Assembly (NCBI GenBank): GCA_027924585.1
Contig: BSBM01000372.1
Location: 10,089,001 to 10,153,000 of the forward strand
Direction of reading: 5' to 3'
DNA: 64,000 nt
Source of the DNA: Larix kaempferi
Lineage: Eukaryota; Streptophyta; Pinopsida; Pinales; Pinaceae
Part shown: piece by piece, positions 50,526-62,011 of the stretch
Position numbering within the stretch: the first letter of the stretch is position 1
How the letters are laid out: every line of letters begins with the position of its first letter
Position numbers and translations under genes: made by a program
Notes under the pieces: model-generated
What the model was told of the DNA's origin: nothing
What the model saw: the letters and a program-made list of their open reading frames with translations, nothing else
The model's database searches: none

Positions 50526-51028
50526 AGAATATTGCAAATACCCCCACTTCTTGCGATGCCCCTTAATCCAAAAAGACCCTCAAGACCTTAGTAAATTGGG
50601 CTCACTCTAGGAATGTAGATAGACAACTTGATCTATAACCCAACTACTCCGAAGGAAATTTGAGTGGCCCTCCATCTCTGCCTTCAATGTAAGTACAAAT
50701 ATTCCAAATGCTGCTTAATTCCTAATTTTATATGTGTTCTAGTGAGGATGGCCACTGCAAGAATTACAACGTTTTTAGCTCTTGGTAGCAGCCTTAGCAG
50801 GGAAAATCACAAAATCTTGGATCACCTTATTAGGCATCCCAATAACAGTGATGTAGGCATGTGTGGTCTAGTAGCAAACAACAAGGTAATCAAGTTTGTA
50901 TGGAGGAGATCCAAGTTCAAATCCCCACACGTGAGTACAGATGAGGCCAAGTACAAATCCTGGATAATTTGACAGCAATGAAAGCCCCTCATGACACAAT
51001 ATCATTGGCAAAGACAACTGTAAGTTAA

Positions 51029-51180
51029 TAGCATTCAATATGCACCCTACAACAATGCATTTAATGTTGTTGTTGTAGGATTATGAACCATTGGATTGAA
51101 TGTTGGATCAGATCCAATGTTTCACATCCCCACAGCAACAACATTAAATGCACTTTTACAAGGTGCATATTGAATGCCCT
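51029..51180. mobile_element. Hairpin MITE nested in the CACTA element
   Basis: Arms of about 60-70 bp. The left arm begins GCATTCAATATGCACC and continues TGCATTTAATGTTGTTG; the right arm ends with the complement, GGTGCATATTGAATGC. The whole is about 150 bp and nearly palindromic. TA-containing flanks are present (TTAATA left, CCCTATAG right), but the exact duplication is unclear. Confidence 0.75.
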
Positions 51181-51910
51181 ATAGGATGCATTTCCAAATA
51201 AATAAAACTAAAATATGAATAGTGCTAGTTCAATGTGATTGGTAATATTGATCTGTTTTGAGTCATCTGGTTGAAACCAAATAATTATAATCAATGTATT
51301 TTAAGATTTTACTACAATATAATTACTATGATGGTTATTGGTAGAATTACTTACAAACGATAAGACATGTTACTACGCTACTCTGGTGTCTAATTGCATA
51401 GGCAGTAACTTACCTATCTTGAAATATTGCATTCTATCTGTAGAAGTAGTACTATTTGCATAAGAAACCTGCAAGTTGGAGAGGAAAATATACTCATATA
51501 ATGATATTGAATTTATTGAACATTGGATTGAAAGAAAATTTTGTAGTACCCCAACTGTAATTTTTTTACTGAATACAATTCGTTATAACGTTATTTTGAA
51601 AGTTGAGTTTGTTTTTTCTCTTACTTTGTGTTTGAAAGGTGGAAGTGGCTGGGTATGACTGGGGGATAGTTGGGTACAATTAAGGAAATGTTTTGTAACT
51701 AATAGTTTGGACATGTCTGCTTTGGGGACAACCTTGATTTGGAGCACACATCCTTTTGGGAATTTGCCCCTCCGCTACATTGAGAACTACTTGTTAACGT
51801 TTTACTATTTTTGGCACATGGTAAGCAGATCTGCACTCAAAAAACAAAACCCTGCAGTGAGGAATCTAAGCAGAGCTCAATGGTAGAGAATGCATAAGGA
51901 ATTGTATTTA

Positions 51911-51981
51911 AGGGTGCTAGCTCAATGGTAGAGCACCTGCCTTATAGGCAGGAGGTTGGTGGTTCGATTCCATCGTGCCCT
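51911..51981 (+). tRNA. tRNA-like sequence, anticodon position UAU, beside a CACTA fold-back
   Basis: 71 bases fold by eye as a full cloverleaf. The acceptor is AGGGTGC/GTGCCCT (two G-U). The D arm is GCTC/GAGC. The anticodon stem is CCTGC/GCAGG with loop CTTATAG (TAT at the anticodon place). The T arm is GGTGG/CCATC with loop TTCGATT. A-box-like TAGCTCAATGG and B-box GGTTCGATTCC are intact. No 3' T-run follows closely and no CCA is encoded. The body does not look like the usual plant nuclear tRNA-Ile, and the shape is nearer bacterial/organellar tRNAs. It may be a domesticated or captured tRNA-like module, since a relative sits at 62795-62868 in the same setting. Confidence 0.6.
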
Positions 51982-51989
51982 ATTTATAT

Positions 51990-52410
51990 TCCGAAACCAC
52001 CAAAAAGAGATAAATGACTAAAAAAATGACCAAAATTTGCATATAAATGACCACCAATACAACATGAGAGATAAGTGACCAAAAAAATGACCAAAATATG
52101 CATATAAATGACCACTTTTGAGTTGGCGATCGCTGGTAGCAAATTAGCGGTCATTTATCATGCGACAAAAAATGTGGTCATTAATTGTGACAAATAATGA
52201 CCAAATATATTACCAAATTAATGACCAAATATACGACCAAATATATGACCACAAGATAAGCTACAAATGACCAAGCTAAATATGACCACATTTTTGGTCG
52301 CGTGATATATAGCCACTAATTTGCTACCAGTGGTCACCAACTCAAAAGTGGTCATTTATATGCGGATTTTGGTCATTTTTTTGTCACTTATCTCTCATTT
52401 TGTACTAGTG
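51990..52410 (-). repeat. Right terminal fold-back of the 13.3-kb CACTA element
   Basis: 52062-52410 is a large imperfect palindrome. ATGAGAGATAAGTGACC and CACTTTTGAGTTGGCGATC are mirrored by GGTCACCAACTCAAAAGTG and GTCACTTATCTCTCAT. Words GACCAAAT/ATTTGGTC repeat at least ten times. 51995-52060 is an extra partial copy of the outer arm. The tRNA-like sequence ends about 10 bp before this block. Confidence 0.85.
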
Positions 52411-52818
52411 AAAGGAAAGAGAAGCCTCAAGAAACCATGGAAGAAGTTAGAGAAAATAAAAGATTAGATATGTGGAATCGAAGGAATTCCATGGAAACTC
52501 ATCCATATCCAATTGTAGATGATGCCACGGTCGTTCCTACCCATCCATGACAAGAAAAACGAAAAAATTCACTAGAGGGGCCCTCAATTTCAACAACATT
52601 TGATGAACAAGCACCACATGGCACTAGTCAAGAAGTAAAACGTAGGTGATCATCGAGGGATGTCTCAATTCCCACATCAAGTCAACCTCAGACTATGGTA
52701 GCGAATGACTTGTTAGGTAGTGGTTATACAAGCGACGAAGTTAGGGAGGCATTGAATGAAGGATTTACAGTGGAAGAAGCAAATGTTATGGAGACCATCC
52801 AAGAGAATTCCAATTTCC

Positions 52819-53507
52819 TGTTGATGTATATGTAACTTCGGAATGTATTTCATATATGTATATTGTACTCCTATAGAGATGGTATTATTCCTCTATACTT
52901 AAGTGTTTGTATTCCTATAGAGATGTTATTATTCCTCTATACGGAAGTGTCAACATTTATATTGTAAGTGTCGTAACTTATACTTGATGGGTTATTAGAC
53001 CACCTTGTTGGGGTTGGACCTGTATAAGTCATGTGGGTCGAAGGGTTATTATACCACCCTATTGGGGGTCGGCCATGTGGGTCAAAGGGTTATTAGACCA
53101 CCCTATTGGGTGTCATCCTAGACAACATTTTGTTATGTGGTTAAGTTAAGGCCGACCTAGTAAAGGTTATTAGGCAAGTCAAGTCAAGTATAAATAGAGT
53201 GCGGGAGGAACTCTATTTCATCATTCTATTCTCTCTCACACTCTTGGGAGAGTGGTGCACTTGTGGAGGAGGAGAAGCTGCTGCTAGGAGATGTCTATCT
53301 CTTATGCTTGGGTTGTATCATTGCTCTATCTATCTCTGAGGAATTTATTGGGGTTTTTCACCTTTATGGTTTTCCCCAAGTAAACTCTGTGTCTCTTGTG
53401 TGCTTGCATTATTGTGTCCATGATTGATATGCTGTAGATATGCTGTACATGTTATTCTCTCAGTTAAGATCCTAGATCAAATTGAAGTAAATTCTGAAAA
53501 ACTAACA
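52819..53507 (+). repeat. 5' LTR of copia C
   Basis: 689 bp, close to identical with the 3' LTR by eye. It contains an internal duplication (CCTATAGAGATG.TATTATTC twice) and a triplicated GGGTTATTA.ACCACC.TRTTGGGGTC word, which makes it longer than the LTR of copia A. Confidence 0.93.
53189..53218 (+). promoter_or_regulatory. TATA box overlapping a hairpin in the LTR of copia C
   Basis: TATAAATAG at 53189-53197. AAATAGAGT (53192-53200) pairs with ACTCTATTT (53210-53218). The place and outer stem match copia A while the inner stem bases differ. Confidence 0.65.
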
Positions 53508-54600
53508 TGGTATCAGAGCTAGCCTGAAAGAAGGCATGGTATGGCATGTATGATACTTGTTGCACTTGCGATGCTTGGGATTGATATAGCAAAAACCAGT
53601 CATCGTATAACTTTCTCTATAAATCCATTTTGGCGAAGTTTTCGGATCTGAAACTTCTACAGGTCGAATATCAGATCCCCATGTACCTTGTGTCCAAAGG
53701 AAAAAAGGTCATAACTTGGGCTACGAAGCTCCAAATGAAATTTCATAAAATGTGACAAGTATTGCATGGACTGTACTTTCTCAGGTAACTTTTTTAGAGG
53801 CCGAAACTGAACCAGTGACACGTGGCACGCCGTACAAGTTCGCTCTCCTGTTTTATCCCATAAAAAGGTCATGTTGCGACACTTGGCATAACTCTCTCTC
53901 AGAGAATCCAATTGAGGACAGAACTATGGGGTTGGAAAGATGATAGGTCGGGCTATCACAGGAAAAATTTTCAGACTCTATGGATCGAAAAGTTCATAGT
54001 TACACCAGAAACAATAGGTACATATTTCTATCAAAACAGAATTATTTTTTAGCACCTTCATTCATCGCTTTGGGAATTTAGGGTTTCAAAGAAAGATGGA
54101 ATTTTTGTAATCGGAGACCACAGCTGAATGATACTCATCAAAATCAAAATTTAGAGACCAAGATCAGAATTTTTGGTTGGGCAGAAGGCTGGGCTTGATC
54201 AGACCCTAGTTCGGGACTTTGATCGAAAAAGTGGAAAATTAGGGCTTCTGCAAAAATGGAAATTTTTGAATTATGTGACCACGGCTAGAAGCTCCTCAGA
54301 AAAATAGAAGCTTAGAGATTTGGATCAAACCTTTTGATTGGGCAGAAGGGTGGGCTTTATCAAACCCTAGTTCAGGGTCATGTCCAATGAATCCAAAAGT
54401 TTCAAAGGCAAATTTGAGGGGTGAAACTTTACAGTTTTCAAATTCTGAATATATCGGCTTGATCAGCTCATCAAGGCACATATTTCTATCCTTTCAGAAG
54501 TTTTAAATTCAAAGTTTGAATTTTTAGGGTTTTTCTGACAAACCCTAATCCAGCTCCAGATCCAGTTCTTGCAAATCAAGTGGATTGGGTTAATTCTAGA
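53508..54600 (+). other. Leader of copia C with internal duplication
   Basis: It begins with primer site TGGTATCAGAGC (53508-53519). Two related segments of about 170 bp start near 54078 and 54242 (AGGGTTTC/AGGGCTTC, GGAATTTTTG, GACCA.RGCT, TTGGGCAGAAG, CAAACCCTAGTTC), corresponding to a single segment in the leader of copia A (about 20970-21110). Minor frames here are not genes. Confidence 0.7.
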
Positions 54601-57600
54601 AGTGAATGGATTGGTCACCTACATAAGTGAAGAAGTTCCTGTTTCAGAGGGAGACGATTCTGAGGCCTTACATAAGAAGATTACAAGCAAACTCGATAGG
54701 TATGACTTATCTAGGTATGTTTCGAGATTTGTTCATGATTAAGTTTATGATATGTTTGTCTTCATATTATTACGGTTAGTACAATCTTGATTAAATTTAG
54801 ACTTGTCGTATCACCTTAGTAAAATTATGAATGCATGATAGAATATATTCATTGATTAGGGTGTTGACACTTATGATTGTACTAATGCATTATGGTGTTG
54901 TATGAGGTTTATGTTGTCTGCTAACATGAAAGGTACACCAAGAAAGACAAATCATGTTCTAGTTCAAGAACATATGATCATGGTGACATGAAGACAAAGA
55001 TTCGTCCATTGTCATGGATCACTTAGAAGATCTATTTACGAGGTATGTATAACTTGGTTCTATAATGGTTAACTTATGAGATATGCAGGTTACTAGCACA
55101 AGTCATTGAAGAGAACACGAAGACATCATGTGGGTATGTTAGACATAACTAGCTAACATACTAATCCATGTATGTTTTTCCTATATCGAGTTAGAATCCT
55201 ACCTTGTGATAGGATCTCTTATATAAGTATACATGGCATGATTGATAATGATTATTCATAGGTTTGAATAATCATGGGTGTATGCATATTATGTTTCTTA
55301 CCTTAATTGATGATATGACTAACCAGAAGAATCATAAAAGTATAGGTTTGAGTAGTCACGGGTTTACGCATAATATGTTTCTTACTTTAATTTATGATTA
55401 CTTTAATTTATGATATGACTAACCATAAGAGTCCTTGAATACTAATTCTTATTATTATTTTTTTGAAATGATCATGACTATACATGCTTAAGGTTATAGT
55501 GTTTTGATAGTATTGAGAATATACTAATAAATGTATGATTATGAATGAGATCTCGAGGATATCACAATAATGATACTTGTAAGCATGCATAGTGATAGAG
55601 AATGGATATAAGTTCAAGGACAGGTAATCCAATATGCAAAGATCAAGAGGGAGCACACTTCAATAGTTTCTGCAAGGATGCAGATATTCAAAGGGAGTCA
55701 ACCACTTCTCAGAATCCACATCAGGATGGAGTTGCAAAGATTCAGAAGGATTCCACCCAACAAACAAACAAAGATAAGTATTTGAATTATCATTTCTTGC
55801 ATAGTTGGTTGTTTAAATAATACTGTTCAATAATGTATATACTCATGTTCCTAGAATTAGGCTGTGTATTATGCATATTAGAATAGTTGCATTGATGAAC
55901 AGTATACTACTAATATACATGGGTAAGTGGCCTATGGCACTGTACAACATTCCATTGCTACTTATATAGAATGAAACCTCTTTGCTGACATGTTGGGAGT
56001 TGTGCACACTCTTAACAATTTTCTGGTAGAGATTGGAAGGCATCTAGAAAGTTATAGGATATGGATAAATGTTGTATTGAAGCATTGGCTAAGATAATTG
56101 CATGACTGTATGACATATTTCTTTATGTGTAATAATTTGTTTTGAAAACTATGAGATGTTTTCTAATCATGCAATTTAACTTGTTGCGTAGGAAAGATCG
56201 TATACAATCACCTACAAAAGAAGGACTACAACATTTGTTCAGCAACAAAGTTATCTATTGAAAATATTGAAGATATTGAAGACTGTTCCCAAAATCTGGG
56301 AAGAATGCCATGATCGAGGAGTACCAGTCGATCATGAAGATGTTTGGGATGTAGCCCCAAGACCTGAAGGGGAGTCTGTAGTGACTTCCAAGAGGATCTA
56401 CAAGATCAAGCATGCTGCAGGTGGTAGCATAGATACTTTTGCTCCTGTAGCCAGATACACTTCCATTAGATCCGTACTTACTCTGGCTGCAATGATGAAA
56501 TGGAAGATACACCAGATGGATTTCAAGAGAGCTTTCTTGAATGGTGTAGTTGAAGAAGAAGTGTATGTGGAGAAACCACTTGGTTCTGAGACACATGACA
56601 GGGGGTCATATATGTGCAGAACTTGATATGGAAGGATAGATGGCTTTCTATCCAGTTTGGGCTTTACCAAGAGTAAAGAGGATTCCAACCTTTACTACAA
56701 GGTTGAGGAAGGAAATCCAGTGATACTACTTTTGTATGTGGATAAGCTGTTTGTTACAGGTGAGGATAGATTGATTTCCGACACGCAGCAGAAGCTTGCT
56801 CCCAAGTTTGAGATGAATAACTTGGAGATGATGCACTACTTTCTAGGCATGGAGGTGTGGCAGAGTGCAGATGGAATCTCCCTTGGACAAGGGAAGTATG
56901 CAGTAGAGATCTTGAAGAGGTTCGGGATGATGGACTGCAAGGCCATAGCCACACCTATGGCATCGAACCTCAAGCTTCTGTCTGATGCTTCATCTGATCC
57001 GGTTGATGTCACTATGTATCGTTAGATGATTGTGTCCTTGATGTACCTGATGAAACACAAGACCAGATATTTTCTTTGCGGTGAACACATTGAGCCAGTT
57101 CCTGACGAATCCGAGGAGTGTTCACCTGGCTGCTGTAAAGCATATTCTGAGGTACCTGAAGGGTACAGTTGATTATGGGCTCAAGTATGATGTGAATCAA
57201 AAGTTTAACCTACAGGGTTATGTTGATTCAGGTTGGGCAGGCAGTGCTGCAAATAGGAAGAGCACATCTGGGTGCTGCTTCAGTATGGGATCAGGTGTGA
57301 TCTCTTGGTTTAGCAGGAAGCAATCCTGCGTAGCACTGAGTACAGTCGAAGCAGAGTATGTTGCAGCATGTTTGACTAGTTGTGAGGTAGTATGTCTCCG
57401 GAAGTTACTGTCTGAGTTATTTGATCTCCCGCTGGAGGCTACTGGTATCCTTTGTGACAACCAGAGTTGTGTGAAGCTGTCTGAGAACCTAGTGTTCCAC
57501 GACAGGTCGAAACACATTGAGATCAAATATCACTATATCATGGATATGGTGCAGAGAGGAGCAGTGAAGCTCCTGTATGTTGCGACGGATGAGCAGATTG

Positions 57601-57698
57601 CAGATGTATTGACGAAACCACTAGCCAGAGTGAAGTTTGAGTACTTCAGAGAGAGGCTTGATGTTCTTCATATCGACGACACTTCGAGGAAGAAGTGA
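54590..57698 (+). pseudogene. gag-pol remnant of copia C, largely deleted
   Basis: 54590-54690 retains a gag start (EVNGLVTYISEEVPVSEGD type). 54700-55600 has no recognisable pol and is AT-rich foreign or rearranged sequence. 55605-55770 is a worn integrase piece (KDADIQRESTTSQNPHQDGV). From 56258 reverse transcriptase returns (GESVVTSKRIYKIKHAAGG, PVARYTSIRSVLTLAAMMKW) with stops, and the stretch around LYGLKQAP is deleted near 56622. The catalytic motif is YVDK (about 56737) instead of YVDD. RNase H runs to the TGA at 57696-57698 after a frame change near 57060. It is non-autonomous beyond doubt. Confidence 0.9.
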
Positions 57699-57805
57699 TG
57701 TAGACATTTGCTATAGCCATTCCTAGCATGGTGGAAGGGGGATCCTTCACATGGATGTGGATGTAAGCGCTGGATGATGAGCATCAGGGTGATGTTCTAG
57801 TTTCT

Positions 57806-59000
57806 TCTATGTATGATCAGTTGGATCATTTACATTTGTATGTATGTGTATGCATCATGTTGGATGCTGGATATGATCAGTTGGATCATTTATGTATGTA
57901 TGCATCATGTTGGATGCTGGATATGATCAGTTGGATCATTTATGTATGTACGCATCATGTTGGATGCTGGATATGATCAGTTGGATAATTTATGTATGTA
58001 CGCATCCTGTTGGATGTTGGATATGATCAGTTGGATCATTTATGTATGTATGCATCATGTTGGATGCTTGGACCATGTATTTGTATATGTATCAGGTGGA
58101 TACGTTGTATGATCAGGTAGATCATATATGTTGATATGTATCAGTTAGATACATTGTGTGGATCATGTATCTATGTATGTATTAGGTGGATACACTGTGT
58201 ATGGTGATATGTATCAGGTAGATACTTGGTATGCATCAGGTAGATGCATTGTATGATCAGGATGATCGTGGATGACAAGCTTCTCCAGATGACATGCATC
58301 AGGACGATGTAGTGATGATGATTAGGATGATCATGTGTACATCAGGATGATGTATGGAGAGTATCAAGTTGATACTATGTGGCCATGGACAGGTTGTGTA
58401 GATGAGCATGTAAGTAGACCTGGGAGATCTGGACATGATGAAAAAGGCCTCAGATGCTCTTTCGAGGCATTGCTCTGGGAGAACATGTAAGTAGACCTGG
58501 GAGATCTGGACAGGATGAAAAAGGCCTCAGATGCTCTTTCGAGGCATTGTCCTATGGCATGTAATGTGTCCTTGACAGATCCGACAGGTAGAGTTGTGTG
58601 CTCGTAACAGCCTGGGATGCTCTTGCAAGTTTTTTCCATGACCACATGTAATATGCTCCTGGGAGATCTAGACAGGATGAAAAAGGCCTCAGATGCTTCA
58701 GCCAGGTTTTGTGGTGGACCACATGTAATGTGCTCCTGGGAGATCCGAAAGGTAGAGCTATGTGCATGTAACAGCCTGGGATGCTTCAGCTAAGTTTTGT
58801 GGTGAGATCACATGTAATGTGCTCCTGGGAGATCCGATAGGTAGAGCTGTGTGCTCGTAATAGCCTGGGATGCTTCAGCAAGGTTTTGTGATGGGTCATA
58901 TGTAATGTGCTCCTGGGAGATCTGACAGGTAGATCTGTGTGCTCGTAACAGCCTGAGATGCTACAGCCAGGTTTTGTGACGCACGTAATAAGTCCTTAGG
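57806..59000 (+). repeat. Tandem repeats between pol and 3' LTR of copia C
   Basis: 57806-58070 carries at least five units of about 57 bp with TATGATCAGTTGGATCATTT and CATCATGTTGGATGC. 58400-58990 carries about seven units with TGGGAGATCYGGACAGGATG, AAAAAGGCCTCAGATGC and CAGCCAGGTTTTG. These match the arrays in copia A but with different copy numbers. Confidence 0.88.
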
Positions 59001-59238
59001 ATTCCACAGTATAGCCAGTGATGATGAAGACCTGCTGGTGATGGGCCTACATCCAGTATGAAAAAGGATTGGCTTTGTAGAACTACCTATGATGAGTAGA
59101 TTCAGAGATTGATTGAGACAGCAGCAACAATGACGATGAGGATGACTCAATGATGATTAATCCAGTGACAATGATCCAGAGAAGAAGAGTTGTGCTAGAA
59201 GACCTGTGTCGAGAAATACCTTCCTAGTTAAGAGGGAG

Positions 59239-59915
59239 TGTTGATGTATATGTAACTTCGGAATGTATTTCATATATGTATATTGTACTCCTATAGAGAT
59301 GGTATTATTCCTCTATATGGAAGTGTTTGTATTCCTATAGAGATGTTATTATTCCTCTATACGGAAGTGTCTTCATTTATATTGTAAGTGTCGTAACTTA
59401 TACTTGATGGGTTATTAGACCACCTTGTTGGGGTCGACCCTGTATAAGTCATGTGGGTCAAAGGGTTATTATACCACCCTATTGGGGGTCGGCCATGTGG
59501 GTCAAAGGGTTATTAGACCACCCTATTGGGTGTCAGCCCAGTCATCATTGTGTTATGTGGTTAAGTTAAGGCCGACCTAGTAAAGGTTATTAGGCAAGTC
59601 AAGTCAAGTGTAAATAGAGTGCGGGAGGAACTCTATTTCATCATTCTATTCTCTCTCACACTCTCGGGAGAGTGGCACACTTGTGGAGGAGGAGAAGCTG
59701 CTGCTAGGAGATGTCTATCTCTTATGATTGGGTTGTATCATTGCTCTATCTATCTCTGAGGAAGTTATTGGGTTTTTCACCTTTATGGTTTTACCCATGT
59801 AAACTCTGTGTCTCTTGTGTGCTTGCATTATTGTGTACATGATTGATATGTTGTACATGTTGTTCTCTCAGTTAAGATACTAGATCAAATTGAAGTAAAT
59901 TCTGAAAAACTAACA
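59239..59915 (+). repeat. 3' LTR of copia C
   Basis: 677 bp, preceded by TTAAGAGGGAG. It is followed directly by the TTTCC duplication and the resumed DDE-like gene. Confidence 0.93.
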
Positions 59916-62011
59916 TTTCCTACATCCAACTACCAACTAGAGAATGAAAGACAAGAGGCTCCTATTGAAACGCCGGAGCGTCCTGGTGATGCATGCTCCA
60001 ATTCCAACACCCTTACCACCATTAGCAACTACATGCTGAAGAACTCTGAAATGTATACAGGTTCATGAAATTATCATTAGTTCACTTGAAGGTACGTTGT
60101 CTAAATGCGCTATTGATTATCAAAATCAAAAAATACTTGATAACTTTTTTTATTCTAAATGTGATGGGGACAAGTGCAAATTATTTTTATCATTGTTAAA
60201 ATCTAGGTCTATGGTTGTTGTTAGAAGAATGTTATGGATAAAGATGACCAAAAAGTTCGAACCAAGTTCTCATATTGTTAAAAGTTTAGTAGATGCATTT
60301 AGTACAATTGGAAAGAAATATTGCTCAATGGATCACAATGCAGCTCCCCGTGTGTTGTCACAATCAATCGTGAACAAAAACACTAGGGTGCTTTGTTTTC
60401 TTAAACCTACCTCTAAAATTATTAATTTGAATTTCAAGACACTTCATAGGTATTGTGTTAGAAGAGAACAACTTGAAACCGATCAAATAGATGTTTGGGC
60501 CTTCATTGGCAGGTTGCCACGCTCTGCTATGAAGCTCATTGATGCGGTAAATGGATTGGTTCAATATTTTTGGCATGAAAGCACTAGACCTTCTTCCAAC
60601 CAAAAACATGTATTAAAATTGAGAAGGGGTTCAAAGGATCGTGGACCACACATTAAACATTTCCTTGATATGACAAAAATAGAATTATATGAGAGCTTTA
60701 AGAATGAACTTAATGAACTTAACTTGGGCCAAATATCCTTTGAAAAATTCAAACCATGCTATGTTAAAATAAACACAATTCATAACACATGTTGTTGTCG
60801 ATACTACATTGAGTATCGTTACTATTATGGCACATATGCATATATTTTTCATGTATTACATAACACTCTTGTGTAGGAATGCCTAGCTACATTACCGTCG
60901 ATGTCATCTAGAGACTATTCATAGCATTTTGTGTAGCAGGCCAAACGATTGCACATTTTATCAAAAATCTTGCATAGATGGGACATGCCCAGGGTGTGGT
61001 GGATTGGCATTATTAGACGAATACATACATGTGACCGATGAGCATGAACTTGGGAGGCAGGAGGTGAAATTTCAGTCATTCAAATATGTCACGTATGATA
61101 TTGATGGAGGGAACGAAAGAAAAAAAATACAATTGGTCACTTCTCAGGTTGTTAATGAGTTCTTTAATACTCTTTTTTCTTCAGATTTCAATTCAATATG
61201 TAACAATCTATTGATATATGTATTTATTGTTGATCTACCAGGTACGAGTTTGCAAATTCATGGAGGAATTCTTTGAAAAGACACAACAGTATGTAAAACA
61301 TGTACATGTGGCTCGTTGGAAAGATGAGCAGTTTAGAACGTGCAGGGATACATTTCGTATTGGGACTATCTTGTCAGTGGTTGATTTTGTGGAAAACTAC
61401 ACTCTTAAACTGCAAAATGAGATTCAGATTCAATACTATCACCCAGACCAGGTCATCATAATGGTCCATATCACCTATAGACATGGGGAAGATAGTACTG
61501 AAGACAACAGGGTTATATTGAAGGAGTATCACTTCTACATAAGTGATGGCAGGTGTCACGACTTGGATTTTGTACAACATAGATTTCAAATGTTCTGCAA
61601 GCACTTGAAGGATAATAGTATACAGATGGAACAACATTGGATTTGGTTTGACGGTTGTGTAGGGAAATTCAAAAATGCATGTGTCTTCCAATGGTTGTGT
61701 ATGCTCCACAAAATTCACAAGGTGCCACATATTTGGAACTATTTTGAGACTGGACATGGAAAATGTGAACATGATCGAGCAAGTGCATGCATCAGATTGC
61801 ATTATGCAGGCAAGAAATAAAGTTCACAAATATATCACTCATCCGAGATGCAAAATCCATCATTGAATGGTGTTCTTTAGTCATGGGGGAGGGAGCAAGA
61901 AGGCGGGAAGATCAGTCAAACAGGAAAGCACATGTACATAGATATTTTTGGGAGATGGTGGATGTAGATCGATCACAGTTATATGAAATGTGGACAAGGA
62001 AACTGTAGTGT

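Larger units (their letters stand above)
39139..52410 (+). mobile_element. 13.3-kb CACTA element with captured gene pieces
   Basis: The left end CACTAGTACAAAATGAGAGA continues ATAAGTGAC. The right end is its exact inverse for 28 bp (52383-52410). AAA flanks both ends (39136-39138 and 52411-52413). Both subterminal zones are packed with AAATGACCA/TGGTCATTT repeats. No transposase domain was found inside, so it appears non-autonomous. Its cargo includes four NAT10 exons (45259-46235), a minus-strand LINE piece, a Gln-rich stretch and a hairpin MITE. Its end sequence differs from the giant element's, so it is a different CACTA family. Excision restores a reading frame in the host exon, which independently supports the boundaries. 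Confidence 0.9.
52819..59915 (+). mobile_element. Ty1/copia LTR retrotransposon C, same family as A
   Basis: LTRs 52819-53507 and 59239-59915 start TGTTGATGTATATG and end AAACTAACA. A perfect 5-bp duplication TTTCC flanks it (52814-52818 and 59916-59920). The primer site TGGTATCAGAGC follows the 5' LTR; AGAGGGAG precedes the 3' LTR. Most of gag, protease and the integrase core is replaced or lost. It is inserted in the DDE-like gene, 405 bp beyond the CACTA insertion. Confidence 0.95.
39102..62011 (+). pseudogene. DDE-like protein gene of an uncharacterised family, split by two transposons
   Basis: Segments: 39102-39138, 52414-52818 and 59921-62011. The first two join in frame when the CACTA element (39139-52410) and one AAA are removed. 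The N-terminal part is polar and has two TGA codons. After copia C, 60061-60816 encodes a Cys/His-rich body (ending NTCCCRYYIEY). 60925-61149 has a Cys cluster (DCTFYQKSCIDGTCPGCGG). From 61241 an RNase H-like core shows YISDGRCHD (about 61530), HWIWFDGCVGKFKNA (about 61632) and WNYFETGHGKCEHDRA (about 61735), suggesting D-D-E acidic residues. Introns are likely at about 60818-60880 and 61150-61240. A stop near 60887 and a frameshift near 61795 mark it as dead; the frame resumes to 62008 (MGEGARRREDQSNRKA). I recognise the DGC...GHGK pattern from unnamed eukaryotic proteins, probably transposase-derived, but cannot name the family. Confidence 0.6.

Noticed and set aside
51911-52410. A SINE with tRNA head and body ending at the CACTA terminus
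   Set aside because: No flanking duplication, no A-rich or T-rich tail, and the body is a CACTA-type palindrome in both copies.
54700-55600. Possible foreign gene inside copia C
   Set aside because: Only short AT-rich frames without motifs; best read as rearranged or inserted non-coding sequence.
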